In this document: piece after piece, positions 52,076 through 62,363 of the stretch
Numbering within the stretch: the first letter of the stretch is position 1
Layout of the letters: every line of letters starts with the position of its first letter
Origin: Anomaloglossus baeobatrachus
Lineage: Eukaryota > Chordata > Amphibia > Anura > Aromobatidae
DNA length: 64,000 nucleotides
Direction: 5' to 3'
NCBI RefSeq assembly: GCF_048569485.1
Contig: NC_134360.1
Span: forward strand, 180,763,536 to 180,827,535
The notes under the pieces: generated by a model
Database searches by the model: none
What the model was told of the DNA's origin: nothing
What the model saw: the letters and a program-made list of their open reading frames with translations, nothing else
Translations under genes and position numbers: made by a program

Positions 52076-52148
52076 TAAGGACACAATTTTGGAGCAAGAC
52101 AGACAGACCGAATAAGGCAAATATATATATATACATACATACACCCAG

Positions 52149-53070
52149 TACAGACCAAAAGTTTGGACACACCTCATCTCTAGAATAATTATTAAGAGGA
52201 GACTTTGTGCAGCAGGCCTTCATGGTAAAATAGCTGCTAAGAAACCACTGCTAAGGACAGGCAACAAGCAGAAGAGACCTGTTTGGGTTAAAGAACACAA
52301 GGAATGGACATTAGACCAGTGAAAATCTGTGCTTTGGTCTGATGAGTCCAAATTTGAGATCCTTGGATCCAACCACGGTGTCTTTGTAGAAAAGGTGAAC
52401 GGATGGACTCTACATGGCTGGTTCCCACCGTGAAGCATGGAGGAGGTGGTGTGATGGTGCTTTGCTGGTGACACTGTTGGGGATTTATTCAAAATTGAAG
52501 GGATACTGAACCAGCATGCCTACCACAGCATTTTGCAGCGGCGTGTTATTCCATCCGGTTTGCTTTTAGTTGGACCATCATTTATTTTTCAATAAGATAA
52601 TGACCCCAAACACACCTCCAGGCTGTGTAAGGGCTATTTGACTAAGAAGGAGGGTGATGGGGTGCTACGCCAGATGACCTGGTCTCCACAGTCACCAGAT
52701 CTGAACCCAATCGAGATGGTTTGGGGTGAGCTGGACCGCAGAGTGAAGGCAAAAGGGCCAACAAGTGCTAAGCATCTCTGGGAACTCCTTCAAGACTGTT
52801 GGGAAAACCATTTCCGGTGACTACTTATTGAAGCTCATCAAGAGAATGCCAAGAGTATGCAAAGCAGTAATCAAAGCAAAAGGTGGCTACTTTGAAGAAC
52901 CTAGAATATAAGACATATTTTCAGTTGTTTCACACAAAGTATTTCATTCCACATGTTTTAATTCATAGCTTTGATGCCTTCAATGTGAATCTACAATTTT
53001 TAGAGTCATGAAAATAAAGAAAACTCTTTGAATGAGTTGGTGTGTCCAAACGTTTTTTATCTGTACTGTA
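52149..53070 (+). mobile_element. Tc1-like transposon, 5'-deleted
   Basis: The left end TACAGACCAAAAGTTTGGAC pairs with the right end GTGTGTCCAAACGTTTTTTA plus TCTGTACTGTA. At 0.92 kb it is shorter than a complete copy because the region for the N-terminal domain is missing. The transposase remnant is on the plus strand. Confidence 0.88.
52192..52915 (+). pseudogene. Tc1-like transposase pseudogene
   Basis: The reading starts in the linker (GLHGKIAAKKPLLRTGNKQK). It passes the first catalytic Asp (SVLWSDESKFEILGSN) and the second (PSFIFQ, then a stop, then DNDPKHTSRLC), then Glu in SPQSPDLNPIEMVWGELD. It ends in a degraded tail. There are at least five in-frame stops and one or more frame changes. 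The first 90 or so residues, which bind the ends, are absent. It is an old dead copy. The second Asp is still encoded although the codon before it is a stop. Confidence 0.87.
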
Positions 53071-53124
53071 TATGTACTAATAGATAGATATAGATTATAT
53101 ATAATCTACACACACACACACATT

Positions 53125-53158
<34 letters not shown>

Positions 53159-53216
53159 ATATATATATATATACATATACATATGCATACACACACACAC
53201 ATATATATTTGTATTT
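53071..53216. repeat. Compound microsatellite (TAGA, CA, TA)
   Basis: AGATAGATATAGA, then a (CA)n run at about 53108-53122, (TA)n runs and a second (CA)n run at 53190-53200. Confidence 0.92.
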
Positions 53217-54225
53217 TGTTACGGGGGGACTGGCAGATTAGGATAAGGTGGTGTATATCCCAATCGCCAGTTGGGGTCCACCGTACTCCCAGATGGTAAA
53301 GGAGATACTGGCAACCCAAAGGTTAGGCAGAGAATACAGAGCTGGGTGGCTCTGAACTAATAGGAGCCTGACCAGAGTTAGACGCCACTCGGATCAGGAG
53401 ACTGTGGACCCTGTTAGCGTCACAAGGTCCACACACCCAGCCCAGGAACTCCCTGTTAACGCCACAGAGGTCCGTGTGCATAAGGGGCACAACAGGACAG
53501 GTGGCGCAGCAGCCCAGTTAACTCAACTGGGCTGCACTAGCAGGACTGGACAGTAGAAGGGAATCGCGGCGCCTGACCCTATCGTGCCCAGCCGGGTGTC
53601 TTGACGTGGCTGGCACCGGACGCCTATCCCTACCTACTGCTTCCAATCTAACAGGCTGTAGCCACAAATGGGTTCTATACATGGAGGTGTGCTAACCACA
53701 AGCATAAGAGAAGGCTGCACACCTCCATGTTGCCTCCAGCCCCTTTTATGACCTAGGGTCTGCCCCAAACTCAGGGTGGACCATAATGGCACCTCCAGGG
53801 GCCAATAGCGGAGTGTCACATCATCAGTGACATCACCAGCGGCCTATAAGGAACCGGCACGTCACTGAAGACCTCATGGCAGCCACCCCCCAAACACGAG
53901 TTATAGTCTGACGCCCAATGGTGAGGTGACGTGTCATAGGGGCGGGCCTCCGCGAGCCAGTCCGGAGTGGCCATTTCATCAGGACACCTGATGCCCCCTG
54001 CACTATCAGGGCCTGCCACCTCATGGACATGCCCAGTGAAGTCCTTACCGGACTTAGCCTCCAGTAGCATGAACCATGGACCTGAGCACCGGAATCAGAC
54101 TATCAGCCTGAGCATGCTCAGTAGGCACAACACAGGACTTTGACATGGCACAATGTCCAAGTACCTGTGCAAAGAGGCTTTTCGCACTAAATGTGGGAGC
54201 ATGCTCAGTAGCCCGAACTAAGGAC

Positions 54226-54783
54226 TTAAGCCTGCTTTACACACTGCAATGTATCTTACAATGTGTCGGCGGGGTCACGTCGTGACGCACATCCGGCATC
54301 GTAAGGTACATTCCAGTGTGTAACAGCTACATGCGATTGAACGGTAAAACGTTCATCGCATGCACGTCGTTCATTCCTCATGAATTGAACGTCAGATTGT
54401 TCATCGTACCCGGGGTAGCGCACATCGCAGTGTGTGACACCCCGGGAACGATGAACAGATCTTACCTGCGTCCTGCGGCTCCCGGCCGGTAATGCGGAAG
54501 GAAGGAGGTGGGCAGGATGTTTGCGTCCCGCTCAGCTCCGCCCCTCCGCTTCTATTGGCCGGCTGCCGCGTGACGTCGCTGTGACGCCGAACGTCCCTCC
54601 CACTCCAGGAAGTGGATGTTCGCCGCCCACATCGAGGTCGTATGGATGGGTAAGTACGTGTGACTGGGGGTTACTAGTATGTGCGGCACATTCAACAAAT
54701 TGAACGTGCCGCACATACGATGGGGGCGGTTACGATCGCATACGATATCGTATGCTGGATCATAAGGTGTAAAGCAGGCTTTA
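54226..54783. mobile_element. MITE with AAGCCTGCTTTACAC ends
   Basis: The left end TTAAGCCTGCTTTACACACT pairs with the right end GTGTAAAGCAGGCTTTA. The interior has many short palindromes (CGTCGTGACG-like, GCGCACATCGCAGTGTGTGA) and relates to 5515-5802. It is non-coding and 558 bp long. Confidence 0.85.
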
Positions 54784-54837
54784 GCCTCAGAAATGGCACA
54801 ATCAGGCTGAGTGCTCACTACGCGAAACACTGGACTA

Positions 54838-55400
54838 AAAGGGTGCTTTACACACTGCGACATCGCTGGCGATTGCTAACGATGTTACGAGCGATAGCAC
54901 CCGCCCCCGTCGTTCTTGCGATATGTTGTGATCGCTCCCGTAGCGAACAATATCGCTACGGCAGCGTCACACGCACATACCTTTTCCGCGACGTCGCTGC
55001 CGAACAATCCCTCCTTCAAGGGGGAGATGCGTTCGGAGTCACAAAACAGTCGCCCAATAGAACAGGAGGGGAGGAGGTGAGCGTCCGGAACATGCCGCCC
55101 ACCTCCTTCCTTCCTCCTTTCCGGTGGACGCAGGTAGGATGATCGTCGTTCCTGCGGTGTCACACACAGCGATGTGTGGTGCCGCAGGAACGACGAACAA
55201 CCAGCAGCATGCACCACCGATATTATGAAAAGGAGAGACATGTCAACGATCAACGATTTTTGACGTTTTTGCGATCGTTCATCGTCGCTCCTTTTAGTCA
55301 CACACAACGATATCGCCAACGGCGCCAGATGTGAGTCACTAACGACGTGACCCCAAGGATATATCGTTAGCGATATCATTGTGTGTAAAGTACCCTTTAG
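54838..55400. mobile_element. MITE with AAAGGGTGCTTTACACAC ends
   Basis: The left end AAAAGGGTGCTTTACACACT pairs with the right end TGTGTGTAAAGTACCCTTTA. It is related to its neighbour through ACGATATCG/CGATATCGT and GCAGGAACGACGAACAA blocks. Non-coding. Confidence 0.85.
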
Positions 55401-55579
55401 GCTCTGGCTGGGGTAAATCGGCGCACGCATGCGCACTAGCCACCTCATCACACTTAGACGCGGAGGAGGGAGCAGCCAGCTGGACGACCCGAGGCACAGC
55501 TAAAAACGGCGGCTGGTGCCTGAGCGCAACTGGAACCACAGCAGGCTACTTGCGGCTAATGTGGCGCCGATTCGTAACA

Positions 55580-55654
55580 ATATACTGCTCAAAAAAATAA
55601 AGGGAACACTTAAACAACAAAACGGTATTTTAGTGTTCTTTATTTTTTTTGAGC

Positions 55655-55658
<4 letters not shown>
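55580..55658. mobile_element. 79-bp palindromic mariner-type MITE
   Basis: The left arm TACTGCTCAAAAAAATAAAG with GGAACACT after it is mirrored by AGTGTTCTTTATTTTTTTTG with AGCAGTA after it. Little more than the two terminal repeats remains. One half of a relative is at 49505-49558. Confidence 0.85.

Positions 55659-55699
<41 letters not shown>
55659..55699. repeat. (CA)n microsatellite
   Basis: About 20 CA units directly after the palindromic MITE. Confidence 0.97.
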
Positions 55700-55700
<1 letters not shown>

Positions 55701-57484
55701 CTTCCATTCAGCTTAAAAAACAAGCAAACAAAACCCTTCCTGACAGCCGGGGATAGTTCTCCGTCTCTAGCTAGTATTGATACTCATTGTACAACACTGA
55801 ACACATCAGTTCTGGGACTTTTTATTAATGACACTAATATAGTAAAAGCAGAGTATAGAGATGATAGATGGGTGATTGTGTATGCAGGAGCACAGAGGAG
55901 ATTCTCAGAACCTCATCAGAAGAAGCCGGGGGTTCACAATGTCCAGGGTGACAGCAGGACTTCATTAGGACCAGTCACTTCGGAATGACCGAGCAATTCA
56001 TGTTCTACTTAGTAATCTGACACGTTGCTGCTTTTCTGAGAAAGGCATTGTATCCTCCGGCTATATTTCCATGACTACCCAAAAGGTAGTTTTTTTGGTT
56101 TTTCAGTTAAACCGTGAACTTTGTTTTAGATAAATACAGACGGTTGCATACATTACTCCAATATAAATCAACAAGTAATAATCAAACAAGAGCCGTCGGC
56201 TGATGGCGCAATAAAGAATGGTTCATTTTTTAAAACATTTCTAACTAAATGTACACGTAGCTTGCAGGGCAATGATATCCAGGGTGCACCCACTAGAAAC
56301 AACGTGGAAATTAGGAATAATAAAAAAGGGAATTAAAATAACAAAGAATTATATTAAAATGCTATTGACAGAGCTTTTCCAAAATCATATTGCCTAATCC
56401 AGGGACGTAGATGGTAATCTGGTCATTCACAATGTTAATTTTAACCACCAATTAGGGGGTTGTCCACTACTAGGTACTAGGGCAGCCCCTTCTCATTCCC
56501 CAAGTTTGGCCGCATTAAAATAAAATGTTTAGCGCCTGCACAAGACAGGAGTATAGAGTTCCCAGGGCTCACGTGAGGTTGTGATGGCACACAAGCCCCG
56601 TGTCCAGTCCCAGTGGCTTCTCTCTCCTAACCTTCGAACATAGTGACCACCCACAGCTCTCACTTATATGTCCGAAGGTGGGGGGAGAGAAAAGCCGACG
56701 TTGATTACCGTAAGTGTGAGGCTCATGCGAGTCCCAGGAACGAGAGTGCCGGCATGGAAGGAGAGCATAGGCATTTTTTTAAATTTAATACGGCCTAATG
56801 GACGGAATGAGAAGGGGTTGTTCTAGTAGTAGATGACCCTTTTAAAGGGACCACCAGCTATTCCAGAGATCATTTAACTCAGCTAGTGATATAGAAGTTT
56901 CTTTCCGTGTAAATATCACCAGGGTAATTGAGTTATTATAAGACCCTTTGAAGAAGAGTTTCCAAGGCAAAACATACCAAGACATACTGCAGTCCAGACT
57001 AGAGTTTGGAGAATCAATTCGCAAGACTGCACTACATCGGAGGATCAAGAAGAAAAGCAAAACAGCCATTGCGTGCATTCTCCTTGACTCCGCACCCTGG
57101 CTTTGAGTTCAACAAGGCCTCATATGCTGTGCCGTTACTCGGGCAACTCACGTCATAATTTCACAATGTTCACCATGACGGCATGGCACACAGTGCCTTT
57201 CCGAGGTCTGATCCAGCCGGAAGACATTGCTTGGAGTGAAAAAGGCCAAAAGACCAGGAGAAAATGTGCTCTACAGTGGAAGTAGAAAAGTGCAAAGGAG
57301 GTGTTTGTTTTTTGTTTTTAACAATTTGCATGGCCCTCTACATTTCAGCACAATAGTGGCTGCAGGCAGGTGATCTTCACACCCAAATTTCTATATAACT
57401 GGCCGAGCAGAATTAAAGGGAATGGCAGCCAAAACCCAAGATTATTAGTGGTTGTGAATGACCACAATGCCATCTATGAGTCTA
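55700..57484. other. No supported gene; mostly non-repetitive sequence
   Basis: This is one of the few stretches without obvious mobile elements, and it lies downstream of the host exon on the minus strand. A 78-codon minus-strand reading at 56842-57078 has a hydrophobic start (MAVLLFFLILRCSAVL), but no splice context or known homology supports it. Confidence 0.4.
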
Positions 57485-58235
57485 TATACTGTATTTTCTG
57501 GATTGTAAGACACTTTTTGGGGGTAAAATGGGGGTGGGGGTGTCTTACAAAACGGATATGGCTTACCGGGGAGGCGGTGGTGGAGTGGGGTCATAGGAGG
57601 CAGGGTCACAGGATGAGCTCAGGGCTGTTGCAGAGAGAACATTGATCTGCCGGCGGGCTTCAGGGGTGTCACTGCAGTGGAGCGACTCAGGAGAGTCACA
57701 GGACAGGGCGTCTCGGCAACAGGTGCATTGAGCTGACTGCGGGCTCCATTGAATTGCCCGCGGTTGATGAGATCGATTTCAAGAAAATGGCAGCGGAGTC
57801 ATATCAGCACCCGCGCCACCTCCACGGCAATTTTCTTGAAGGGCATCTTTGCTGCTGGCGATTCAACCAAACCCGTAGTCAGATCAATGGCACCCACCGC
57901 CGAGACACCCTGTCCTGTGACCCTCCTGACTTGCTCTACTGCAGAATCACACCCACTGTCCACCGGCAGATTTATAGCGCCCGCCGCCTTGACACCCCTG
58001 CAGCCCACCGTATCGCCAACCCTCCTGAGCCGCAACATGCCCTCCTCGAGCCCGCAGCATGGCTGCCCATGCATCCTGTGACCTTCCAAAGCCAATTCAC
58101 CACCGCTGCTCCCCCCTGGTGAGCATTAGGATTAAAACGCACTAGGATTATAAAACAGACCCTCATTTGAACATTAAACATTTTTTTTCCATTTTCCTCC
58201 TCTAAATTTGGGGTGCGTCTTATAAAACAAAAATA
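57485..58235. mobile_element. Long-TIR non-autonomous element, second copy
   Basis: The left end ACTGTATTTTCTGGATTGTA followed by AGACAC is paired by the right end GGGGTGCGTCTTATAAAAC. It shares the end type and the GGAGGCAGGGTCACAGGA-like block with 9611-10455. An internal inverted pair (GTGTCACTGCAGTGGAGCGA region and its mirror near 57920-57960) is weak. Non-coding. Confidence 0.6.
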
Positions 58236-58516
58236 AAAAATGGTAAAACTGGTAATAGTAAAAGCTTTGTCAATAGCGTTTTAATCTAATAAAAATCCTA
58301 TTTTTATTCTCTCACTTCTTATAGTCACTATCCCTAATCTGTCCATGTCTGATGTTAAAGATCCATTATAAATCATAGCACAGCAGCTTTGTACAGGAGT
58401 AATGTAGTTATTTAATGATTAATAAATCACATTAGTTATTAAAACAAACGTGTTGTATATATTAAAAAAAAAACAAAAAAAAAAAAAACACAGACATAAT
58501 ACAAGACTGTAAACTT
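58236..58516 (-). other. Likely 3' UTR of the host gene
   Basis: AT-rich sequence after the stop codon of the minus-strand exon. The complement of 58297-58312 holds GAGAATAAAAATAGG, a canonical AATAAA about 210 bp beyond the stop. An A/T homopolymer region lies at 58465-58488. Confidence 0.4.
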
Positions 58517-58645
58517 CTATCGTCTCTTCAGCCTCCGATTCAGTTCTGCTACTTTTTCTTTTCTCCGCACAGCACTGCGATCAGAGACTTTCAGCAAACT
58601 GTCATGGTATTTCTCCAGCGTGTTTTTGAAGACGGTCGTGACATC
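58517..58645 (-). CDS. 3'-terminal coding exon of an unidentified host gene
   Basis: On the minus strand a polypyrimidine tract (TTTTTTTTTCTCCTTCCAG, ending at 58646) is a strong splice acceptor. The exon then reads without interruption for 42 codons and stops with TAG at 58517-58519. The peptide opens DVTTVFKNTLEKYHDSLLKV and continues through SDRSAVRRKEKVAELN to a basic RRLKRR end. It reads as an amphipathic, Lys/Arg-rich helix or coiled coil at the C-terminus of a larger protein. The exon starts in phase 0 if the frame is as read. A poly(A) signal follows at a plausible distance. Third positions look like normal coding sequence and no mobile-element similarity is evident. I do not recognise the protein. 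Upstream exons would lie to the right, past the composite repeat and possibly past the window. Confidence 0.6.
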   Translation of the reverse strand, partial: DVTTVFKNTLEKYHDSLLKVSDRSAVRRKEKVAELNRRLKRR

Positions 58646-58672
58646 CTGGAAGGAGAAAAAAAAAATGGTCAA
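58646..58672 (-). promoter_or_regulatory. Splice acceptor and polypyrimidine tract
   Basis: Read on the minus strand, TTGACCATTTTTTTTTTCTC followed by CTTCCAG directly precedes the exon at 58645. A possible branch point (TTGAC) lies about 22-26 nt upstream of the AG. Confidence 0.6.
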
Positions 58673-58719
58673 GATGCAATGATATAAAAAAAATATATTG
58701 AAAAGGAACTAAAACAGAA

Positions 58720-61163
58720 GAAAAGTGCAGCGGCCAATTTTCATTTTTGTGCCTTTGCTCCCCCACCTCAATTTTTCTTTTTTTCTCCTATTTTTCCACT
58801 GACAGACCTAGGAGAGCTGTTTTTTTAGGCGACAAGAAGTAGTTTTGAATAACAAAACAATTTATACTAGATAAAATTCTCCAAGGGAAAATAAAAGATA
58901 AAAACAACAGCCACAATAGCAATTGCAACATGGTGTTTATTTATTACAATGTTCATTGTGCAGCAAAAATGCATTAGAAAAGCCCCTGAGGTGCCAAAAC
59001 AGCAGAAACCCTCACAAGTGACCCCATTTTGAAAACTTCACCCCTCAAGGATTTAATTTAGTGGTGTAGTGAGCATTTTTGAAAGCAGCAAGGGTTCACA
59101 TTTTTATACCAGTTGGCAGTGGCAATCAAATTTATGTTTTTCACACAAAATGTTGTTTTAGCCAATTGTTTCATTTTCACAAGAGGTGATGGAAGAAATT
59201 ACTTAAATTGTGATGTCCACTTTATTCTGATTATAAAACCCCCAATATATGGTCAGAAACTACTGTTCAGGAACATTGCAAATTTCAGAAGGCATGGAGC
59301 CCCATTATGGAGTACAGACTTAGTTGGAATGGTTGGAGGGTGCCAGGTCACATTGGCAGAGCTATTGGCATGCCAGAAAAGCAAAACCCCCATAAGTGAC
59401 CCCATCTTACAAACTACACCCCTTAATGAATTTACCTAGGAGTGGAGTGACCAGGTGTGTCACTGATTTTTTTTACCATTGGGCACACTAAAAATTTCAG
59501 AAGGGATGGAGCACTATTTTGGAACAGATTTAGTTGCGGGTGCTTTGTCACATTGGCAGAGCTCCTGAATTGCCAGAAAAGCAGACCCTCATTAGTGACC
59601 CCATTTTACAAACTGCATCCCTTAATGTTTTTACCTAGAGGGTGCAGTGAGAATATTTACGCCACAGGTGAGTCACTCAATTTTATACCATTGGGCACAC
59701 TGAAAATTCCAGAAGGGATGGAGCAGCATCTTGGTTGCAATGGTTTGCAGGTGCCCCATCGTATTAGCAAAACCACCAACTGCTCAAAAAAAACTACCCC
59801 ATTGTACAAACTGCACCCCCTCAATGAAGTCATCCATGTGGCGCAATAAGTATATCACATCATAAGCGTTTCACAGAATTTTATACCATTGGGCTGTAAA
59901 GAAAAGAAAAAAAAAAAAAAAAAAAATATTACTAAAATGTTTTAGCCCCAAATTTATTTTTTTCTTTTATAGAGGGGAGTAGGTGAAAGTGGACTTGATA
60001 ATTTGTAATACCCCACTATGTAGCTCCTCTGAGTAGAGGAGCGCTAATTGACTTTTGGAGCGCCGATTTCCCTAGAATAATTAGACTCCAATTGCAGAGC
60101 CCCAAGTGCCAAAATAGCATAACCCCCTCTGGGAATTCATCTACGGGTGTGGTGACTATTTTGACTTCACCGGTGATTTATAGAAAATTAAATAAGGCAT
60201 GCCATGGATGTTGCATAGTGAAAATTGCAAAACATACCAGCTCAGTGCCCGTACATTGCGCCCAGCTTGAGCTTCAGGAACACGCGCCCTGTAAGTTACA
60301 TGCTATCAACCGCCGTTTTACATGTCCACAGAATACAGGCCATACGGAGTCCAAAGTACTTTACCCCATAGTGAATGGCTGACTTTGGACTCCACCTGAT
60401 TTTTGTGCATACCTAAAAAAAATATGGCACACCACCAGAAAATAAGGCCAGATGGAGTCTCAACTGTTCCCATCAGCCTCATTATAGTAAATGCTTCTGT
60501 TGAGGGTTTCATCTGAATCCAGTTTTTTGGGGATTTAGCCGGAAACCTGCCTGATGCTCAGTGTAGAGCACAAGATAAATGTGAACAGAGCCTTACTACT
60601 TAATCTATGCACGGCAGAACAAAGAAACAGCAGTTAAATCATTTTTATTTCACTTTTTTTGCCATTCATCATGCGATAGAAGTGATAAAACGTTCACATT
60701 CCTTGGGTTGGTACGATTACACCAATACCAGATTTATAATAGGTTTCTTATGTTTTGATACTTTTACATACCAGAAAAAAAGAGGTTTTTTTATTACAAA
60801 AAATACCTTTGCATCATCATGCTTTGAGAGCTAGAACTTATTTTTCCCACCAATAGATCTGTGTGAGGTCTTGTTTCTGAAGGTTTTATTAGTATCAGTT
60901 TGAGGTAAAAAGCATTTTTTGATCACTTTCTATTCAAATTATTAAGAGGCAAAAAAAAAAAAAAAAAAATAATAATTGCAATCTGGGTTTTTTTTGTTTG
61001 TTTATGCGGTTGACTGTGCGCTAAAAGTGAGAAAACAGTTTAATTCTTGCTGTCCGTACAATTACAGCCGCCCCAGATTTATGTAGGGTTTTTTTATGCA
61101 TTGCTACTTTTGTACACTATCATTTTGTCGGGAAAAATATTAAAAAAACGTTTATCATCGACA
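58720..61163. mobile_element. Composite frog-type repeat with degenerate tandem block
   Basis: Blocks in common with the composite at 43025-47436 are CAAAACAGCAGAAACCCTCA and TGACCCCATTTTGAAAACTT with CACCCCTCAAGG after it. Between 58970 and 59860 a unit recurs with markers TGACCCCAT.TTACAAACT and AGAAGG.ATGGAGC, spaced first about 376 bp and then about 200-210 bp, as if later units had lost half their length. Further right is AT-rich sequence with CGCCCCAGATTTATGTAGGG. Ends could not be fixed. Non-coding. Confidence 0.5.
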
Positions 61164-62363
61164 TACAGATGCATCTCAATAAATTAGATTAACAAGTTAA
61201 TTTCAAACAGAGGAATCTGTTCCTATATATTCTATACAATCATTACACACAGAGGGATCTATTTCATGTGATTATTTCTGTTAATGTTGATGATTATGGC
61301 TTATAGCCAATGAAAACCCAAAAGTCATTCTCTCAGAAAATTAGAATATTATATAAGACCAACTGTTAAAATGATTTTAAACTCAGAAATGTTGGCGCCT
61401 ACTGAAAAGTCTGTACAGTAAATGCCTCAATACTTGATCAGGGCTCTTTTTGTATGAATTACTGCATTGCTTTGATAGCAGCCTTCAGCTCGTCTGCATT
61501 GTTGGGTGTGGTGTCTCATCTTCCTCTTGACAATGCCCCATAGATTTTCTATGGGGTTTAGGTCAGGTGAGTTTGCTGGCCAATCAAGCACAGTGATACT
61601 GTGGTTATTAAACCAGGTACTGGTACTTTTCGCAGTGTGGACAGGTGCCAAGTCCTGCTGGAAAATGAAATTTCTATCTCTAAAATGTTTGTCGGCAGAG
61701 GAAGGCATGAAGTGCTCTAAAATTTCCTGGTAGACGGCTGCGCTGACTTTGGTCTTGATAAAACACAGTGGACCTACACCAGCAGATGACATGGCTCCCC
61801 AAACCACCACTGATTGTGGAGACTTCACACTAGAACTCAAGCAGCTTGGATTGTGGCCTCTCCACTCTTCCTCCAGACTCTGAGATCGCCATTTGCAAAT
61901 GAAATGAAAAATTTACTTTCATCTTAAAACAACACTTTGGACACTGAGCAACAGTCCAGTTCTTTTTCTCCTTGACCCAAGTAAGACTCTTCTGGTGTTG
62001 TCTATTAGTGATGAGTGGCTTAACACAAGGAATGGAACACTTGTAGTTGATGTGTGTGGTGGCTCTTGAAGCACTGACTCCAGCAGCAGTCCACTCCTTG
62101 TGAACCTACCCCAAATTTTTGAATGGCCTTTTCTTAACAGTCCTATCAAGGATGCGGTTATCCCGGTTGCTTGTGCACCTTTTTCTACCACACTTTTTCC
62201 TTCCACTCAACTTTCCATTAATCTGCTTGGATACAGCACTCTGAACAGTTAACTTTAGCAATGACCTTTTGTGGCTTACCCTCCATGTGGAGTGTGTCAA
62301 TGACTGCCTACTGGACATCTGTCAAGTCAACAGTCTAGTAGTCTTCCACATGATTGTATCAAA
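61164..62363 (-). mobile_element. Tc1-like transposon cut off by a DIRS copy
   Basis: The left end TACAGATGCATCTCAATAAA with TTAGATT after it is the terminal repeat of a common vertebrate Tc1-like family. The transposase is on the minus strand. The other terminal repeat and the first residues are missing where the DIRS element begins at 62364, so the rest may lie beyond the right edge of the window. Confidence 0.85.
61427..62340 (-). pseudogene. Tc1-like DD34E transposase pseudogene
   Basis: Recognisable blocks run in order on the minus strand. First is a basic linker (SGRKKCGRKRCTSNRDNRIL, DRTVKKRPFKNLG), then EVHKEWTAAGVSASRATTH in another frame. The first catalytic Asp lies in a DESKF motif preceded by a stop (61910 region). 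A Gly-poor box VVWGAMSSAGVGPLCF follows, with the second Asp in RNFIFQQDLAPVHTAKS and Glu in ANSPDLNPIENLWGIVKRK. The end reads HTKRALIKY. At least three frame changes and several stops separate the blocks, so the copy is dead. The last third, 61427-61840, is open and still carries two catalytic residues. Confidence 0.88.

Larger units (their letters stand above)
49607..52130 (+). mobile_element. Unnamed hairpin-head repeat, copy 2
   Basis: The head TACTAGAAGGTGGCCCGATT has the same nested hairpin as copy 1: CTAGA (49608-49612) with TCTAG (49641-49645), CCCGAT (49619-49624) with ATCGGG (49632-49637). It differs only by a one-base-shorter loop and one other base in that span. A (TA)n run interrupts at 49680-49742. 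GT-rich DNA follows, then two long minisatellites, a hairpin segment at about 51690-51830, and a GC-rich array. The tail is CAGACAGACCGAATAAGGCA with TA repeats. The middle shares almost nothing with copy 1 beyond GT-richness, so conservation is confined to the ends. No protein is encoded. Confidence 0.6.
53217..55579 (-). mobile_element. LTR-like unit carrying two MITEs
   Basis: The outer ends TGTTACGGGGGG and CGATTCGTAACA give TG..CA termini with a 7-bp inverted pair (TGTTACG and CGTAACA). Without the MITEs at 54226-54783 and 54838-55400 the unit is about 1.24 kb. Its GC-rich, tandem-free sequence and size suit a solo LTR, read better on the minus strand. No target duplication was found, and no coding region accompanies it. 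It is a broken remnant if the call is right. Confidence 0.5.

Noticed and set aside
56842-57078. 78-codon minus-strand reading with a signal-peptide-like start
   Set aside because: A hydrophobic N-terminus alone is weak evidence. There is no splice donor context that I trust, no known homology and no conserved motif, so it is left as unassigned.
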